A stretch of DNA of 64,000 bases from Bacteroidaceae bacterium (GTDB lineage Bacteria; Bacteroidota; Bacteroidia; Bacteroidales; Bacteroidaceae), in assembly GCA_017445925.1 (NCBI GenBank), contig JAFSRW010000073.1, forward strand, positions 16,553 through 80,552. The letters are read 5' to 3'. This document shows positions 8,597 to 17,155 of this stretch, piece after piece. The position numbers and the translations under genes were made by a program. Under the pieces are notes generated by a model. It had not been told where the DNA came from. It saw only the letters and a program-made list of their open reading frames with translations, and searched no databases. Each line of letters starts with the position of its first letter. Position 1 is the stretch's first letter.

Positions 8597-8604
8597 CAAA
8601 TTTA
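8597..8604 (-). promoter_or_regulatory. -7 box for the TlpA cluster
   Basis: The minus strand reads TAAATTTG, matching TAnnTTTG, 29 bp before the ATG at 8568. It is divergent from the promoter of the 8717 gene. Confidence 0.55.
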
Positions 8605-8645
8605 TGATTATTTTTCGAGAAAAACGAAATAAAAATCTGATTATT

Positions 8646-8676
8646 TTTGTTCTTCTCACACTTATTCGTATTTTTG
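8646..8676 (+). promoter_or_regulatory. Bacteroidetes promoter for the keto-sugar module
   Basis: TTTG (8646-8649) and TATTTTTG (8669-8676) are 19 bp apart, the preferred spacing. The ATG is at 8717. Confidence 0.7.
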
Positions 8677-8716
8677 AGACCAGAATATTAACTGTTGAAT
8701 TAAAATCAGAACAACC

Positions 8717-9487
8717 ATGAAGCGATTATTTACATTAGCGATAACCATCGCCGTATGCTGTGCATCACAGGCACAGGAGAAAAAAGAGTACCCCAAGCCA
8801 GAACCCATGCGTCCAGGAATGTCGGAATACTGGACACCTCAGCCCAAAGTAGTTACGCCTGGCGACATCAAGACCAATACCGCTCCCAACGATGCCATTG
8901 TGCTTTTCGATGGGAAAGACCTCTCTGCCTGGATGAATTCCGATGGTGGGAAAGCCGAATGGACCGTTAAGAACGGCGTAATGACAGTCGACAAGTCGAA
9001 GGGCGACATTCTTACCCGCCAGAAGTTCGGCAGTTTCCAACTGCATCTGGAGTGGTGTGTACCACAGGGCATTACAGGCGAAAGTCAGGCAAGAGGCAAC
9101 AGCGGCGTCTTCCTGCAGGATATGTACGAGGTGCAGATTCTCGACTGTTACCAGAACGAGACCTACGTGAACGGTATGACGGGAAGCATCTATAAGCAGA
9201 CACCCCCATTGGTGAACGCCATGCGTAAGCCGGGCGAATGGAACGTATATGACATTATCTATACAGCTCCCATCTTCAAGGAAGACGGCACATATCTCTA
9301 TCACCCATTCGTGACGGTAATTCAGAACGGAATTGTCTTGCAGAACCATACCGAGATACAGGGCACCACAGAGTACATCGGCTTCCCACGTACCGTTAAG
9401 CACGCCGATGGGCCCATCCGTCTGCAATCTCATGGCGACCCCAGTCAGCCCATCAGTTTCCGTAACATTTGGATTAGACCTTTATGA
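8717..9487 (+). CDS. Secreted 3-keto-disaccharide hydrolase (DUF1080)
   Basis: A protein of 256 aa with a signal peptide (MKRLFTLAITIAVCCASQAQ) and a single DUF1080 concanavalin-like beta-sandwich. Family marks include IVLFDGKDLSAW near 61-72, NSGVFLQDMYEVQILDCY near 130-147 and the closing FRNIWIRPL. Members of this family cleave 3-keto-glycosides or eliminate the glycosidic bond after C3 oxidation. The next gene is a Gfo/Idh/MocA oxidoreductase with a Tat-type leader, which could supply the 3-keto group. The stop lies at the start of an iterated atgaatt tract that leads into the partner gene. Confidence 0.9.
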   Translation: MKRLFTLAITIAVCCASQAQEKKEYPKPEPMRPGMSEYWTPQPKVVTPGDIKTNTAPNDAIVLFDGKDLSAWMNSDGGKAEWTVKNGVMTVDKSKGDILTRQKFGSFQLHLEWCVPQGITGESQARGNSGVFLQDMYEVQILDCYQNETYVNGMTGSIYKQTPPLVNAMRKPGEWNVYDIIYTAPIFKEDGTYLYHPFVTVIQNGIVLQNHTEIQGTTEYIGFPRTVKHADGPIRLQSHGDPSQPISFRNIWIRPL

Positions 9488-9540
9488 ATTATGAATTATG
9501 AATTGTGGATTATGAATTGTGAATTATGAATTATGAATTA
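9482..9540 (+). repeat. Iterated atgaatt/attgtga word tract forming an intergenic spacer and a start codon
   Basis: About seven 7-8 bp words (atgaatt, atgaattgtg, gattatgaatt) run from the stop of the DUF1080 gene to the fifth codon of the oxidoreductase. The tract offers several ATG codons. The one at 9526 is in frame. Confidence 0.8.
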
Positions 9541-10833
9541 ACCCGAAGGGCCTTCCTGCGTCAGTCGGCTACAGCGCTGGCCGCAGGCATCCTTCTACCC
9601 AATACGCTATATGCAGTAACGGGGTCTCCCCGACCAGTTGCTGCCAGCGACCGTTTGAATGTCGCCCTTGTGGGCTGTCGTTCCATGGGATGGTATGACC
9701 TTTCAGACATCATGAAATACCCAGGTACCAGTTGCGTTGCCCTATGTGATATAGATAGCGGTATCTTGTCCAATCGGGCTGCCGAAGCCGAGAAGAACTG
9801 GGGCAAACGTCCTGCCTGTTATAGCGATTACCGAAGGGTTCTGGAACGAGACGATGTAGATATCATCATCATAGGAACACCCGACCATTGGCATTGCAAA
9901 ATAGCCGTTGATGCCTGTTCAGCGGGGAAAGATGTATATGTGGAGAAGCCTTTGGCCAACAGCATTGCCGAATGCGATGCTATGGTAGCCGCGGCCCAGC
10001 GGTACGGTCGTGTGGTACAAGTAGGCCAACAACAGCGAAGTGCTAATCTCTGGCACAGCATGAAGGAGTACATCGATAGCGGAGCCTTGGGGCATATCGG
10101 TCGTGTTAATGTATGGGCCAACTTCACCTATGCTGCCATCCTGAACCCCGCTATGGACGGCCCTGTACCCAAAGGTGTCGACTTCGACATGTGGCTTGGC
10201 CCAGCACCAAAGCGAAGCTTCAATGCATCACGCTTTCATGGTTCCTGGCGTATGTTCTGGGACTATGGAGGAGGCTTGCTCACCGACTGGGGCGTGCATC
10301 TGCTGGATATGGCTTTGTGGGGCATGAATGTCAAGGATATGCCTCAACGTGTAATGGCTGCCGGAGGAAATTATGTATATCCAAATAATTTTGCCGAGAC
10401 GTTCGACACTCTCAGCGTCACCTATCAGTTCCCCCAATTCCTTATTCAGTGGTCAAATATGACTATAGAATCAGGTCCTTATGGTCGGAACTACGGCCTT
10501 GAGTTCAAGGGAACCAACGGCACCCTCATTGCCAATCGCGAGAGCTGGGAGGTAATTCCGGAAGCAGGCAAACTGGAGGCAAAATTGGTAAAGCCGTCCA
10601 ACAACGACCATCTGGATCATACCAATAATTTCATGGAGTGCGTGAAGCGTCGCGATATGCAGACCGCCTGCCCCATTACCAACGGCAGTTTTTGTGCCAA
10701 GTATGCCCATATCGGCAACATTGCAGCCCGTACCCATGAGATGCTGACCTACGACGATGCCAAGCATACTTTCCACAACAAGGCGGCAGACCATTTCATC
10801 ACCCCCAGCTACCGCAATCCCTGGAAGTTGTAA
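9526..10833 (+). CDS. Tat-exported Gfo/Idh/MocA-family oxidoreductase
   Basis: A protein of 435 aa. The N-terminus MNYELTRRAFLRQSATALAA is a twin-arginine leader, common in Bacteroidetes members of this family. A Rossmann domain follows (RLNVALVGCRSMG near 41-53). EKPLANS near 148-154 carries the usual EKP motif. The C-terminal beta-sheet domain includes WDYGGGLLTDWGVHLLDM, a conserved family block. It probably oxidises or reduces a hydroxyl of a sugar or glycoside in the periplasm, acting with the upstream 3-keto-glycoside hydrolase. The start codon lies inside a repeat tract. A bidirectional terminator follows. Confidence 0.9.
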   Translation: MNYELTRRAFLRQSATALAAGILLPNTLYAVTGSPRPVAASDRLNVALVGCRSMGWYDLSDIMKYPGTSCVALCDIDSGILSNRAAEAEKNWGKRPACYSDYRRVLERDDVDIIIIGTPDHWHCKIAVDACSAGKDVYVEKPLANSIAECDAMVAAAQRYGRVVQVGQQQRSANLWHSMKEYIDSGALGHIGRVNVWANFTYAAILNPAMDGPVPKGVDFDMWLGPAPKRSFNASRFHGSWRMFWDYGGGLLTDWGVHLLDMALWGMNVKDMPQRVMAAGGNYVYPNNFAETFDTLSVTYQFPQFLIQWSNMTIESGPYGRNYGLEFKGTNGTLIANRESWEVIPEAGKLEAKLVKPSNNDHLDHTNNFMECVKRRDMQTACPITNGSFCAKYAHIGNIAARTHEMLTYDDAKHTFHNKAADHFITPSYRNPWKL

Positions 10834-10895
10834 AACATTTTCTTCCCCAAGCCCATAACATTCTAAACGGAATGTCCTTAGGCAACGTCTAAAAC

Positions 10896-10936
10896 AAAAA
10901 AGCCTACTATCCGAATGACGGTAGGCTTTTTCTTTT
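10896..10936. terminator. Bidirectional terminator
   Basis: AAAAAGCCTAC and GTAGGCTTTTT form the arms around a loop at 10908-10920, between the convergent oxidoreductase (+) and FAS1 lipoprotein (-) genes. Confidence 0.85.
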
Positions 10937-10948
10937 CTTATACCAATA

Positions 10949-13039
10949 TTACCAAACATCTTCTGGAGTATTTGGGTTGTCGTAGATTTCCTTGGGGCAC
11001 CACTCTATGTAGTCGAGGAAGAGCTGCTTGTTGGGATTATCCTGCACACTCTTGAAGCGCAGGTAGTATACTCTGTCGGCATCCACATGGGTGCGGAGCA
11101 AGATACGACGGGTGGTCTTGGCCAGCGAACGAGCGGTCTGGTTTCCGCCTGGGATTTCAGTAAAGTACTCGGGGCCCTTCATGAATCCGTTGTTACGCAT
11201 ACGCTTGTCCACCTCGGCATTATAGTCATCGTCCTGCGTGTCGACCTCCCATTTAAGCGTTGGGTCGGTACCACCCAATCCCATGTTCACAGGGATTCCG
11301 GCAGGATAGAGGGCATCCTTGTTCTCGCCGTAATAAACCTGACAGATACCTCGCCAAGGACTCTCGGTGGATACACCCATTCTTATCTCGTAAGTACCTG
11401 AAATGGGCACAGGCGGCAGGCGAAGTGTTACGTCGTACGTTCCCTCGCAGAGCATTTCGTCGGCCTGATAGTTGGGCCAGTCCTGATTAATACCGTTCAG
11501 CAGGTAGAAAATCATGTCCTTGGTGTTGATGTTGATGTCGTTAAAGTACTGATATACCTCGTCGGCGGGGAATGAGTAGCGGTAGAAGTAGCTCATGCAT
11601 CGCATATCGTTAGACATCATTTCGGGAGCAAATTCCCATACGTCGTAACGGAGGCGGGTCTTCATCAGTTCAGTGCGGACGTGATTGTCGTAAACCAGCA
11701 CCTTGTCGATGGGATAGATGATGGAGTTTAGGAGCTTAACCATCTTAGACTCCACACCGGTATTCAGGTATATTCCTTCGTTATCATGGGTGCATGACAA
11801 CTCGTGATAGGTTCCTCTGCGGCCATTATCCATAACGGGGAAACGGTTCAGGTAAACGCCCTTGCTTTCAGCACTTTCCCACAGACGGAGCAGGCGTCGT
11901 TTTCCCATGGTAACGTAATGGTTCCATGCAGCTACCGTAGGCGCTTTGTTACGGCCTTTGGGGTTATAGCCTTTCTCGTTGTAATGCAGTACCAACTTGT
12001 CAACCGCTAATCGGCAAGGCAGCAGATGATAGGTAACAAACTGGTTGATGAGGTTGTTCTCGTCCTCGTAATTCTCATCGTTAATGGCATCGGGATAGAA
12101 GTTCTGTGATACTAACCATTCCCTTACATCATCGATGGTAATAGCCATCAGATCCTTTTTCAGGGTCTTTACCCAGAAATCATCCGTCTCGGCAAACAGG
12201 GTAAAGCCGTACTTGCGGGATGGCTGTGGCGGTACATAGGTACTGAGGTTGGGCCACCAGCTGTCGCCAATGATACCTATCTTCACCATTTTCTCGTACT
12301 CATAGTCTTTAACAGCTGACAGAGTATCGGTCAGTCCGCAAACTTCTACCAGCTTGGCCATGATGAAGTATCCGCAATCGGGCAACGTGGCATAAAGGTG
12401 AAGGGTACTACCGAGGGTCTCGTTGGTAGGATTGATGGCATAACCCACCTCGTGGATAAAACCGTTAAGACATTCTATATCGCGGTTCCTAAGAGAGACG
12501 GGGCATTTGCCGTCGATGAAACAAGAGTCGCGGTCGTTCTTGGCATAGATAACGCTGATTTTGCAGTCTGCCATGGTGTTAAGTGAGAATTCCTCGTTAT
12601 TATCGGGAAACTCGCTCACGGTAAACATCTTGCGGTCAGCATCCTTACCATCGATAAGGCTGTTCATTACTATCACGTAGCGGATAGAGTCCAGAACGCG
12701 CTCGCTGGGGAATCCTTCCCAACTGGGTTCTGAGATAACACCCTTAATGCATAGGGTGTCCAGATAAAGTTGGATAGCTGCGTTGGTGGGTGCAAAACAA
12801 GTGTAGGCTCCGTAAGCCGTCAATAACTGATAGACAGAGGTTTCTGAAATCTCGCTTACCTTCTGTTCTTTGCATAAGCGAACGTATTCGCTGAACTGCT
12901 CGTGGTCAGTTAGGTAGCCGCCAATGGTGCGCTCCTTAAAGACATAGCGTGCCGAGGTGTCGACATCCTCGGTACAACTGGTGACCAGAAAGGCCCCCAA
13001 TAGTAGAATGGAAATTAGGTTAAATACTTTGAATTTCAT
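10949..13039 (-). CDS. Fasciclin (FAS1) domain lipoprotein
   Basis: A protein of 696 aa. The lipoprotein leader (LLLGAFLVTSCTED) puts the lipid Cys near residue 22. Two FAS1-like units are suggested. The first, around 45-215, carries YTCFAPTNAAI, typical of fasciclin repeats. The second, around 230-430, carries YGFTLFAETDDF. The remaining C-terminal part is beta-rich and ends near YIEWCPKEIYDNPNTPEDVW. The family mediates adhesion or matrix interactions, and in Bacteroidetes such lipoproteins are often surface exposed. It follows the large CotH/lamin-tail gene on the same strand after 55 bp but has its own promoter. Confidence 0.85.
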   Translation of the reverse strand: MKFKVFNLISILLLGAFLVTSCTEDVDTSARYVFKERTIGGYLTDHEQFSEYVRLCKEQKVSEISETSVYQLLTAYGAYTCFAPTNAAIQLYLDTLCIKGVISEPSWEGFPSERVLDSIRYVIVMNSLIDGKDADRKMFTVSEFPDNNEEFSLNTMADCKISVIYAKNDRDSCFIDGKCPVSLRNRDIECLNGFIHEVGYAINPTNETLGSTLHLYATLPDCGYFIMAKLVEVCGLTDTLSAVKDYEYEKMVKIGIIGDSWWPNLSTYVPPQPSRKYGFTLFAETDDFWVKTLKKDLMAITIDDVREWLVSQNFYPDAINDENYEDENNLINQFVTYHLLPCRLAVDKLVLHYNEKGYNPKGRNKAPTVAAWNHYVTMGKRRLLRLWESAESKGVYLNRFPVMDNGRRGTYHELSCTHDNEGIYLNTGVESKMVKLLNSIIYPIDKVLVYDNHVRTELMKTRLRYDVWEFAPEMMSNDMRCMSYFYRYSFPADEVYQYFNDININTKDMIFYLLNGINQDWPNYQADEMLCEGTYDVTLRLPPVPISGTYEIRMGVSTESPWRGICQVYYGENKDALYPAGIPVNMGLGGTDPTLKWEVDTQDDDYNAEVDKRMRNNGFMKGPEYFTEIPGGNQTARSLAKTTRRILLRTHVDADRVYYLRFKSVQDNPNKQLFLDYIEWCPKEIYDNPNTPEDVW

Positions 13040-13064
13040 TTATGTAATGTTGTTAATTTGGCTA

Positions 13065-13072
13065 CAAAAGTA
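13065..13072 (-). promoter_or_regulatory. -7 box for the FAS1 lipoprotein
   Basis: The minus strand reads TACTTTTG (TAnnTTTG), 26 bp before the ATG at 13039 and 23 bp after the stop of the upstream CotH gene. Confidence 0.55.
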
Positions 13073-13094
13073 CACACTTTTTTTAAATAAAACA

Positions 13095-16000
13095 TCATTT
13101 TTGCATCATTTTCTTCACAATTACAGTACCATTACTGTAAATTTGCCTGCTGATGCTTACACCTTTAACGGGTCCGGACAGCTTAAGGCCATCCAAACTG
13201 TAGTATTCTGTGCCGACGAGTTGGCCTGCTATATCAGGCGTCAGTTCCAACACCTTATCTATAATCTCCTGCTCTCGCTCATTCCGACTGCCATCGCCGT
13301 TTTCGTAGAGGTCTTCGATGCTGAAATCATAGGTGCTCAGTACATTACTCTTGCCTATGGTGGGGGTATTCATCAGGTAAGTCTTGTTGCCGCCATCGGG
13401 ATAACGGCCAAAGGTCTGCTTGTCGCCTTGGGCATTGTAGCAGAGGGCATCAGCCCAACTTCCATTCTCGGCCTGAATAATCACGGCAGCTCCGTCAGAA
13501 TTCTCCAGCTTAAAAGGTGCATGCAGTTGGCTTATCTGCTCTCGCTTGGAAGCCCAGATAACCAATGTGCCATGTGCCGGAACGATGGTGGAAATACCTT
13601 CACCACTCGTTATCTGGTACTTGGCGGGCTGGTCGGCCTTGTCGCTCAGATACATGCCAGCAATATCAATATCCTGGTTGGTGGTGTTGTAGAGTTCTAT
13701 CCAATCGTCTTTCTTCGCATATTCATTCACGTAGATGCTGTTGTTGGCACTCACCTCATTGATACGGATGGGCGAAGCGCCGGAGGCAGCATATTTGGCA
13801 GGATTGCTGATGGGCTCGAACAGAGCGGTATAGGAGTCGTCCACATCCTCCGTGAGTGTCAGTTGGTTGGTGCGGATGCATGAAGTGTTATTTACCCAAC
13901 CTGTGAACCTATATCCTGCCGGTGCCGTTGCGGTAAGTGTTACAGGGGCAAAGAGGGTGCCATCGAAGCTGTTTCCGGGAACGGGCAGATTGTCCAGCAT
14001 GAGAGATGCCTGCGGAATGTTGGCCCTGAAGCTCACCTTCATACCCTCACCCAGATGATAGCTGTTGCGCAAAGCGTTGATACGTGCCTGCCGACTGGAG
14101 CTGCTTATCATTCTCTCTATCTGTTCGCCATTAGAGGTCCAAGGCTGTTTGCCCTCGATGGCAAGAGCTGCTTCCACCAGCTGGCAGATGCTGTCACTAA
14201 TGCTGCTGCATCTTTCAGGGGTGAACACGCTACCGCCCAACAGGCAGTAGGCATTTACAAACTGGCGCTGGAACTGGGGATTCTGCCTCATGCCGTTGTA
14301 TATCTGCAGCATCTCGTTGCCGTTATTGTTGTTGATAAGACTCACGCCGTTATTGTTGCTCCATCCCCAATCCTGATCGTGCAGCACAAGGTGGAACTTT
14401 CCGTCGGGCAGACTGCGATAGCCCTTTACATTATTATTATTACAAATCCAGTCGGAACAGCCTATGTATGAGATGGCGGCAAAGAAGTTTATTACCTCGT
14501 CCATATCCGCTTTCTGCCTGATTTCGTTGTATACCTCATCATCAGCCGCTCTTTTGCTAAGTGCAAGCCATTCGCTGAAAGCATCCTTTGTTCCTGCCTT
14601 CTGGAAGTAACCATTGCTGTACTCAAAGGCATCCATCTCATCATCGTCGTACCCGTAGTTGGCGGCGCCGTTGTATCGGTTGTTGGGCTCTCTGAGGTTC
14701 AGCATACCAATGTACTCTCCGTTGAAGAAAACATGAACGGGCTGATAATCCTGTGCGTCGATATAGAAACCGTTGGAGATAAGTACCTGCTGCGTGATGG
14801 CATCCCTCACACGCCCGTGTTCCCATGAGTTGTTGTCGTTTCCTCCATTACGGATTTGCAACTGCTTGTATTTATTATAAGGTTTATAACGGAAGAACGG
14901 ATAGTCGAAGCTGGTGGTACCTTCGTATAGCCTGCTGGCTTTCAACTTGAAGGAAGAGGGTGCATAATGCCGGCTCCATCCACCACTTATAATGAATTCT
15001 GCTTCCTGATTGATGACCATCTTTCCGTCTGGAGTAATGTATTCGAAGTTCACGGGGCGCTCCCAGTCCATATTGATGTTGGACTTGCCGTGATTTCTTC
15101 CGCTCACGCCGTTGGTGCCATCCACGTAAACGCCAATCATATCATCGTACAGGTTATCAGGATTGGTGGTAATGGCCAGAACGGGCAGGTAATAATCCTC
15201 ATCCTTAAAGATATAAGAGCGGGTTATTACTTGGCTGGGCAGATACCCCTTCTGGAAGAGTCGCAGCCTCAGGCTGGTAGTTTCGGACATGTGGAACACG
15301 CCGTCCTTGCTAACCGTTCCGTTCTGAAGGGTTGGAGTAGTGCCGTCTGTGGTATAACGGAGAGTAGCGCCAACGGGGATATCCACTTTTACATCAAACG
15401 GATTGGTAAACAGATGCGAGTCAGTATCCACCTCAGGGGCATTCATACGGAATTCCGCAAACGTTTCGGCATTATTGGCATCCTCTGGTGTCGGGTCGCC
15501 GTTATAGCCCCAATCGTCGTGAGAAAGGTCTTTCTTTGCCCAGGAGCAACGGGCAATAGCCGTTGGATAGTCAATCGTAAGGAAGGGCTTCCGTCCGTCC
15601 TCGCTCAGGAAGATTTGCCCGCCTTCGGTATTCAGCTTGAAAGGCACTTGCTTGGTGGCTTGGTCACCAAACACACCATCCGCTGCATTGTGGTCGAAGA
15701 AGATACATTTGTAACCCTGAGGTTCAATAACCCCTAAGTCCGGCAGCACGAATTTCTTCAGGTCGGCAGCATCATCGCTGATGTACAGATAGCGCAGGGA
15801 TATACGTTTGTCTGACTGATTGTACAGCTCTACCCATCCGCCATAGTTCCAGGAATAGTCGATGGTCTGGTCTATGTTGGCCACATTTACCTCTGTGGCA
15901 ATTAGCGAGGACGGGATATCCGCTTCGGCATCTCCTTCATCGTAGGCATCCTCCACAATGCTCATACCCACATCATAGAATTTGCCGCCCCAGTTCTCCT

Positions 16001-17000
16001 GAATGTACGTGGCAATCACGTTTCTGCCCACTTGCAGGTAACGGGCAGGAATCTCTATCGTTACGGGATGTTTACCATCGGTCCAGTTGTCCTGTTTGTC
16101 TATCAGGTGCCCATTCACATAGATGGAGTAGGCATCATCATGACATACATTTATATAATAGGCCGTGGAGTTTTTCACTTCATCCAGTTCAAAGTCGCGT
16201 CTGATCCAGAAGTTGGTATTCTCGCCGCCAGGCCAGATGGTCTTGACTTCCGGCATATAGCCGCTGTTGCCGATGGGCATAGGAGCCTCGGTCCACATAC
16301 TGTCATCAAAGTCGGCATCAGTCCAACTGAGCGTTTCCACACGCCCCTCTATCTTCATATCCTTAATGCGAGTCCACGATTCCTCGTCGCGGTAGTAACA
16401 GTAGTTGTAATAGGATGTTCCCACCCATAGTTCCTTCTGCTCTGTCTCATCGAAAAGTCGGATATTGGAGAGTTTAATTTCAGTATTCTCTTCCTCGGTG
16501 GTTATGCTCAGCGCTAACTTCATGTCTTGGATATTTGTTCCTTGCAGTCCGTTACGAGTAATCTTTATGTTTTTCCCAGCTTCAAGGTTCAGGGTGTTAG
16601 AGTAGAACTCTATGTTGTTATCCTCGTTTTCAGAGAGTTGAAGTTGAATAGATGCCGGCTTGTCGGCACGTAGCACCGCCTGGAACTTATATTTGTGATC
16701 GGCCTGCAAGGTGATAGGTGTCTTAAACTGAACCCTACCGTTGCGTGGAGTGGATACACGGGTGGGCATACTGATAGTATAGACATCATTCTCCTGCGCC
16801 TCATACAACTTGCTCCAACCGTGAATATCGCTCTCCACATTGGTGTAGTTTCCTGCATATCCTCCTTCCGAGTTAAAGAGCAGTCGGGCCGTCCAAGTTT
16901 CCTCGTAGCCCAGCGGCAAATCACCTAATCTTTGTGCAAATGCATGACAATTAATCAGCAAGATGGCAAGTAATGCCTTTATAATGCGGTTTGTTCTCAC
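13095..17000 (-). CDS. Giant secreted CotH/lamin-tail multidomain protein, GTG start
   Basis: A protein of about 1301 aa. The start is GTG at 17000, which begins a clean leader (MRTNRIIKALLAILLINCHAFAQ). The frame extends upstream only to a TTG that lies in the -7 box, through repeat-encoded TKTKTK. Domains in order: an N-terminal beta-sandwich; a jelly-roll around 190-360; a first lamin-tail domain around 370-480; a chitobiase-C-like sheet (TLRYTTDGTTP) near 540; a CotH kinase-like domain with VFFNGEYIGMLNLREPNNR; an InlB-type repeat (GYRFTGWVNN); a second lamin-tail domain (IRINEVSANNS); and a tail ending NGTVIVKKMMQK, probably a sorting signal. CotH proteins phosphorylate secreted proteins. 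The combination suggests a cell-surface protein acting on glycan or protein. Confidence 0.85.
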   Translation of the reverse strand: MRTNRIIKALLAILLINCHAFAQRLGDLPLGYEETWTARLLFNSEGGYAGNYTNVESDIHGWSKLYEAQENDVYTISMPTRVSTPRNGRVQFKTPITLQADHKYKFQAVLRADKPASIQLQLSENEDNNIEFYSNTLNLEAGKNIKITRNGLQGTNIQDMKLALSITTEEENTEIKLSNIRLFDETEQKELWVGTSYYNYCYYRDEESWTRIKDMKIEGRVETLSWTDADFDDSMWTEAPMPIGNSGYMPEVKTIWPGGENTNFWIRRDFELDEVKNSTAYYINVCHDDAYSIYVNGHLIDKQDNWTDGKHPVTIEIPARYLQVGRNVIATYIQENWGGKFYDVGMSIVEDAYDEGDAEADIPSSLIATEVNVANIDQTIDYSWNYGGWVELYNQSDKRISLRYLYISDDAADLKKFVLPDLGVIEPQGYKCIFFDHNAADGVFGDQATKQVPFKLNTEGGQIFLSEDGRKPFLTIDYPTAIARCSWAKKDLSHDDWGYNGDPTPEDANNAETFAEFRMNAPEVDTDSHLFTNPFDVKVDIPVGATLRYTTDGTTPTLQNGTVSKDGVFHMSETTSLRLRLFQKGYLPSQVITRSYIFKDEDYYLPVLAITTNPDNLYDDMIGVYVDGTNGVSGRNHGKSNINMDWERPVNFEYITPDGKMVINQEAEFIISGGWSRHYAPSSFKLKASRLYEGTTSFDYPFFRYKPYNKYKQLQIRNGGNDNNSWEHGRVRDAITQQVLISNGFYIDAQDYQPVHVFFNGEYIGMLNLREPNNRYNGAANYGYDDDEMDAFEYSNGYFQKAGTKDAFSEWLALSKRAADDEVYNEIRQKADMDEVINFFAAISYIGCSDWICNNNNVKGYRSLPDGKFHLVLHDQDWGWSNNNGVSLINNNNGNEMLQIYNGMRQNPQFQRQFVNAYCLLGGSVFTPERCSSISDSICQLVEAALAIEGKQPWTSNGEQIERMISSSSRQARINALRNSYHLGEGMKVSFRANIPQASLMLDNLPVPGNSFDGTLFAPVTLTATAPAGYRFTGWVNNTSCIRTNQLTLTEDVDDSYTALFEPISNPAKYAASGASPIRINEVSANNSIYVNEYAKKDDWIELYNTTNQDIDIAGMYLSDKADQPAKYQITSGEGISTIVPAHGTLVIWASKREQISQLHAPFKLENSDGAAVIIQAENGSWADALCYNAQGDKQTFGRYPDGGNKTYLMNTPTIGKSNVLSTYDFSIEDLYENGDGSRNEREQEIIDKVLELTPDIAGQLVGTEYYSLDGLKLSGPVKGVSISRQIYSNGTVIVKKMMQK

Positions 17001-17003
17001 AGA

Positions 17004-17037
17004 CTTCGTTTTTGTTTTCGTTTTAGTTTTCGTTGTT
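17004..17037 (-). repeat. Iterated acgaaaac tract in the CotH leader region
   Basis: The coding strand has about five copies of ACGAAAAC/ACAAAAAC just upstream of the GTG start. If translation began upstream they would read TTKTKTKTKTKS. Confidence 0.7.
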
Positions 17038-17066
17038 GATTGGTATAAATTCTCGTTATGTGGCTG

Positions 17067-17074
17067 CAAATTTA
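17067..17074 (-). promoter_or_regulatory. -7 box for the CotH gene
   Basis: The minus strand reads TAAATTTG. It overlaps the most upstream in-frame TTG codon, which argues against that start and for the GTG at 17000. Confidence 0.5.
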
Positions 17075-17117
17075 CGATATTTTGCAGAAAAGATGTAAAA
17101 AAACAACAAATTAATTA

Positions 17118-17125
17118 TATCTTTG
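17118..17125 (+). promoter_or_regulatory. -7 box for the GH97 gene
   Basis: TATCTTTG (TAnnTTTG) lies 30 bp before the ATG at 17156. No clear TTTG is seen at the expected -33 spacing. Confidence 0.55.
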
Positions 17126-17155
17126 CCGCCACAATAACCTAAAAATGGAAATGTA

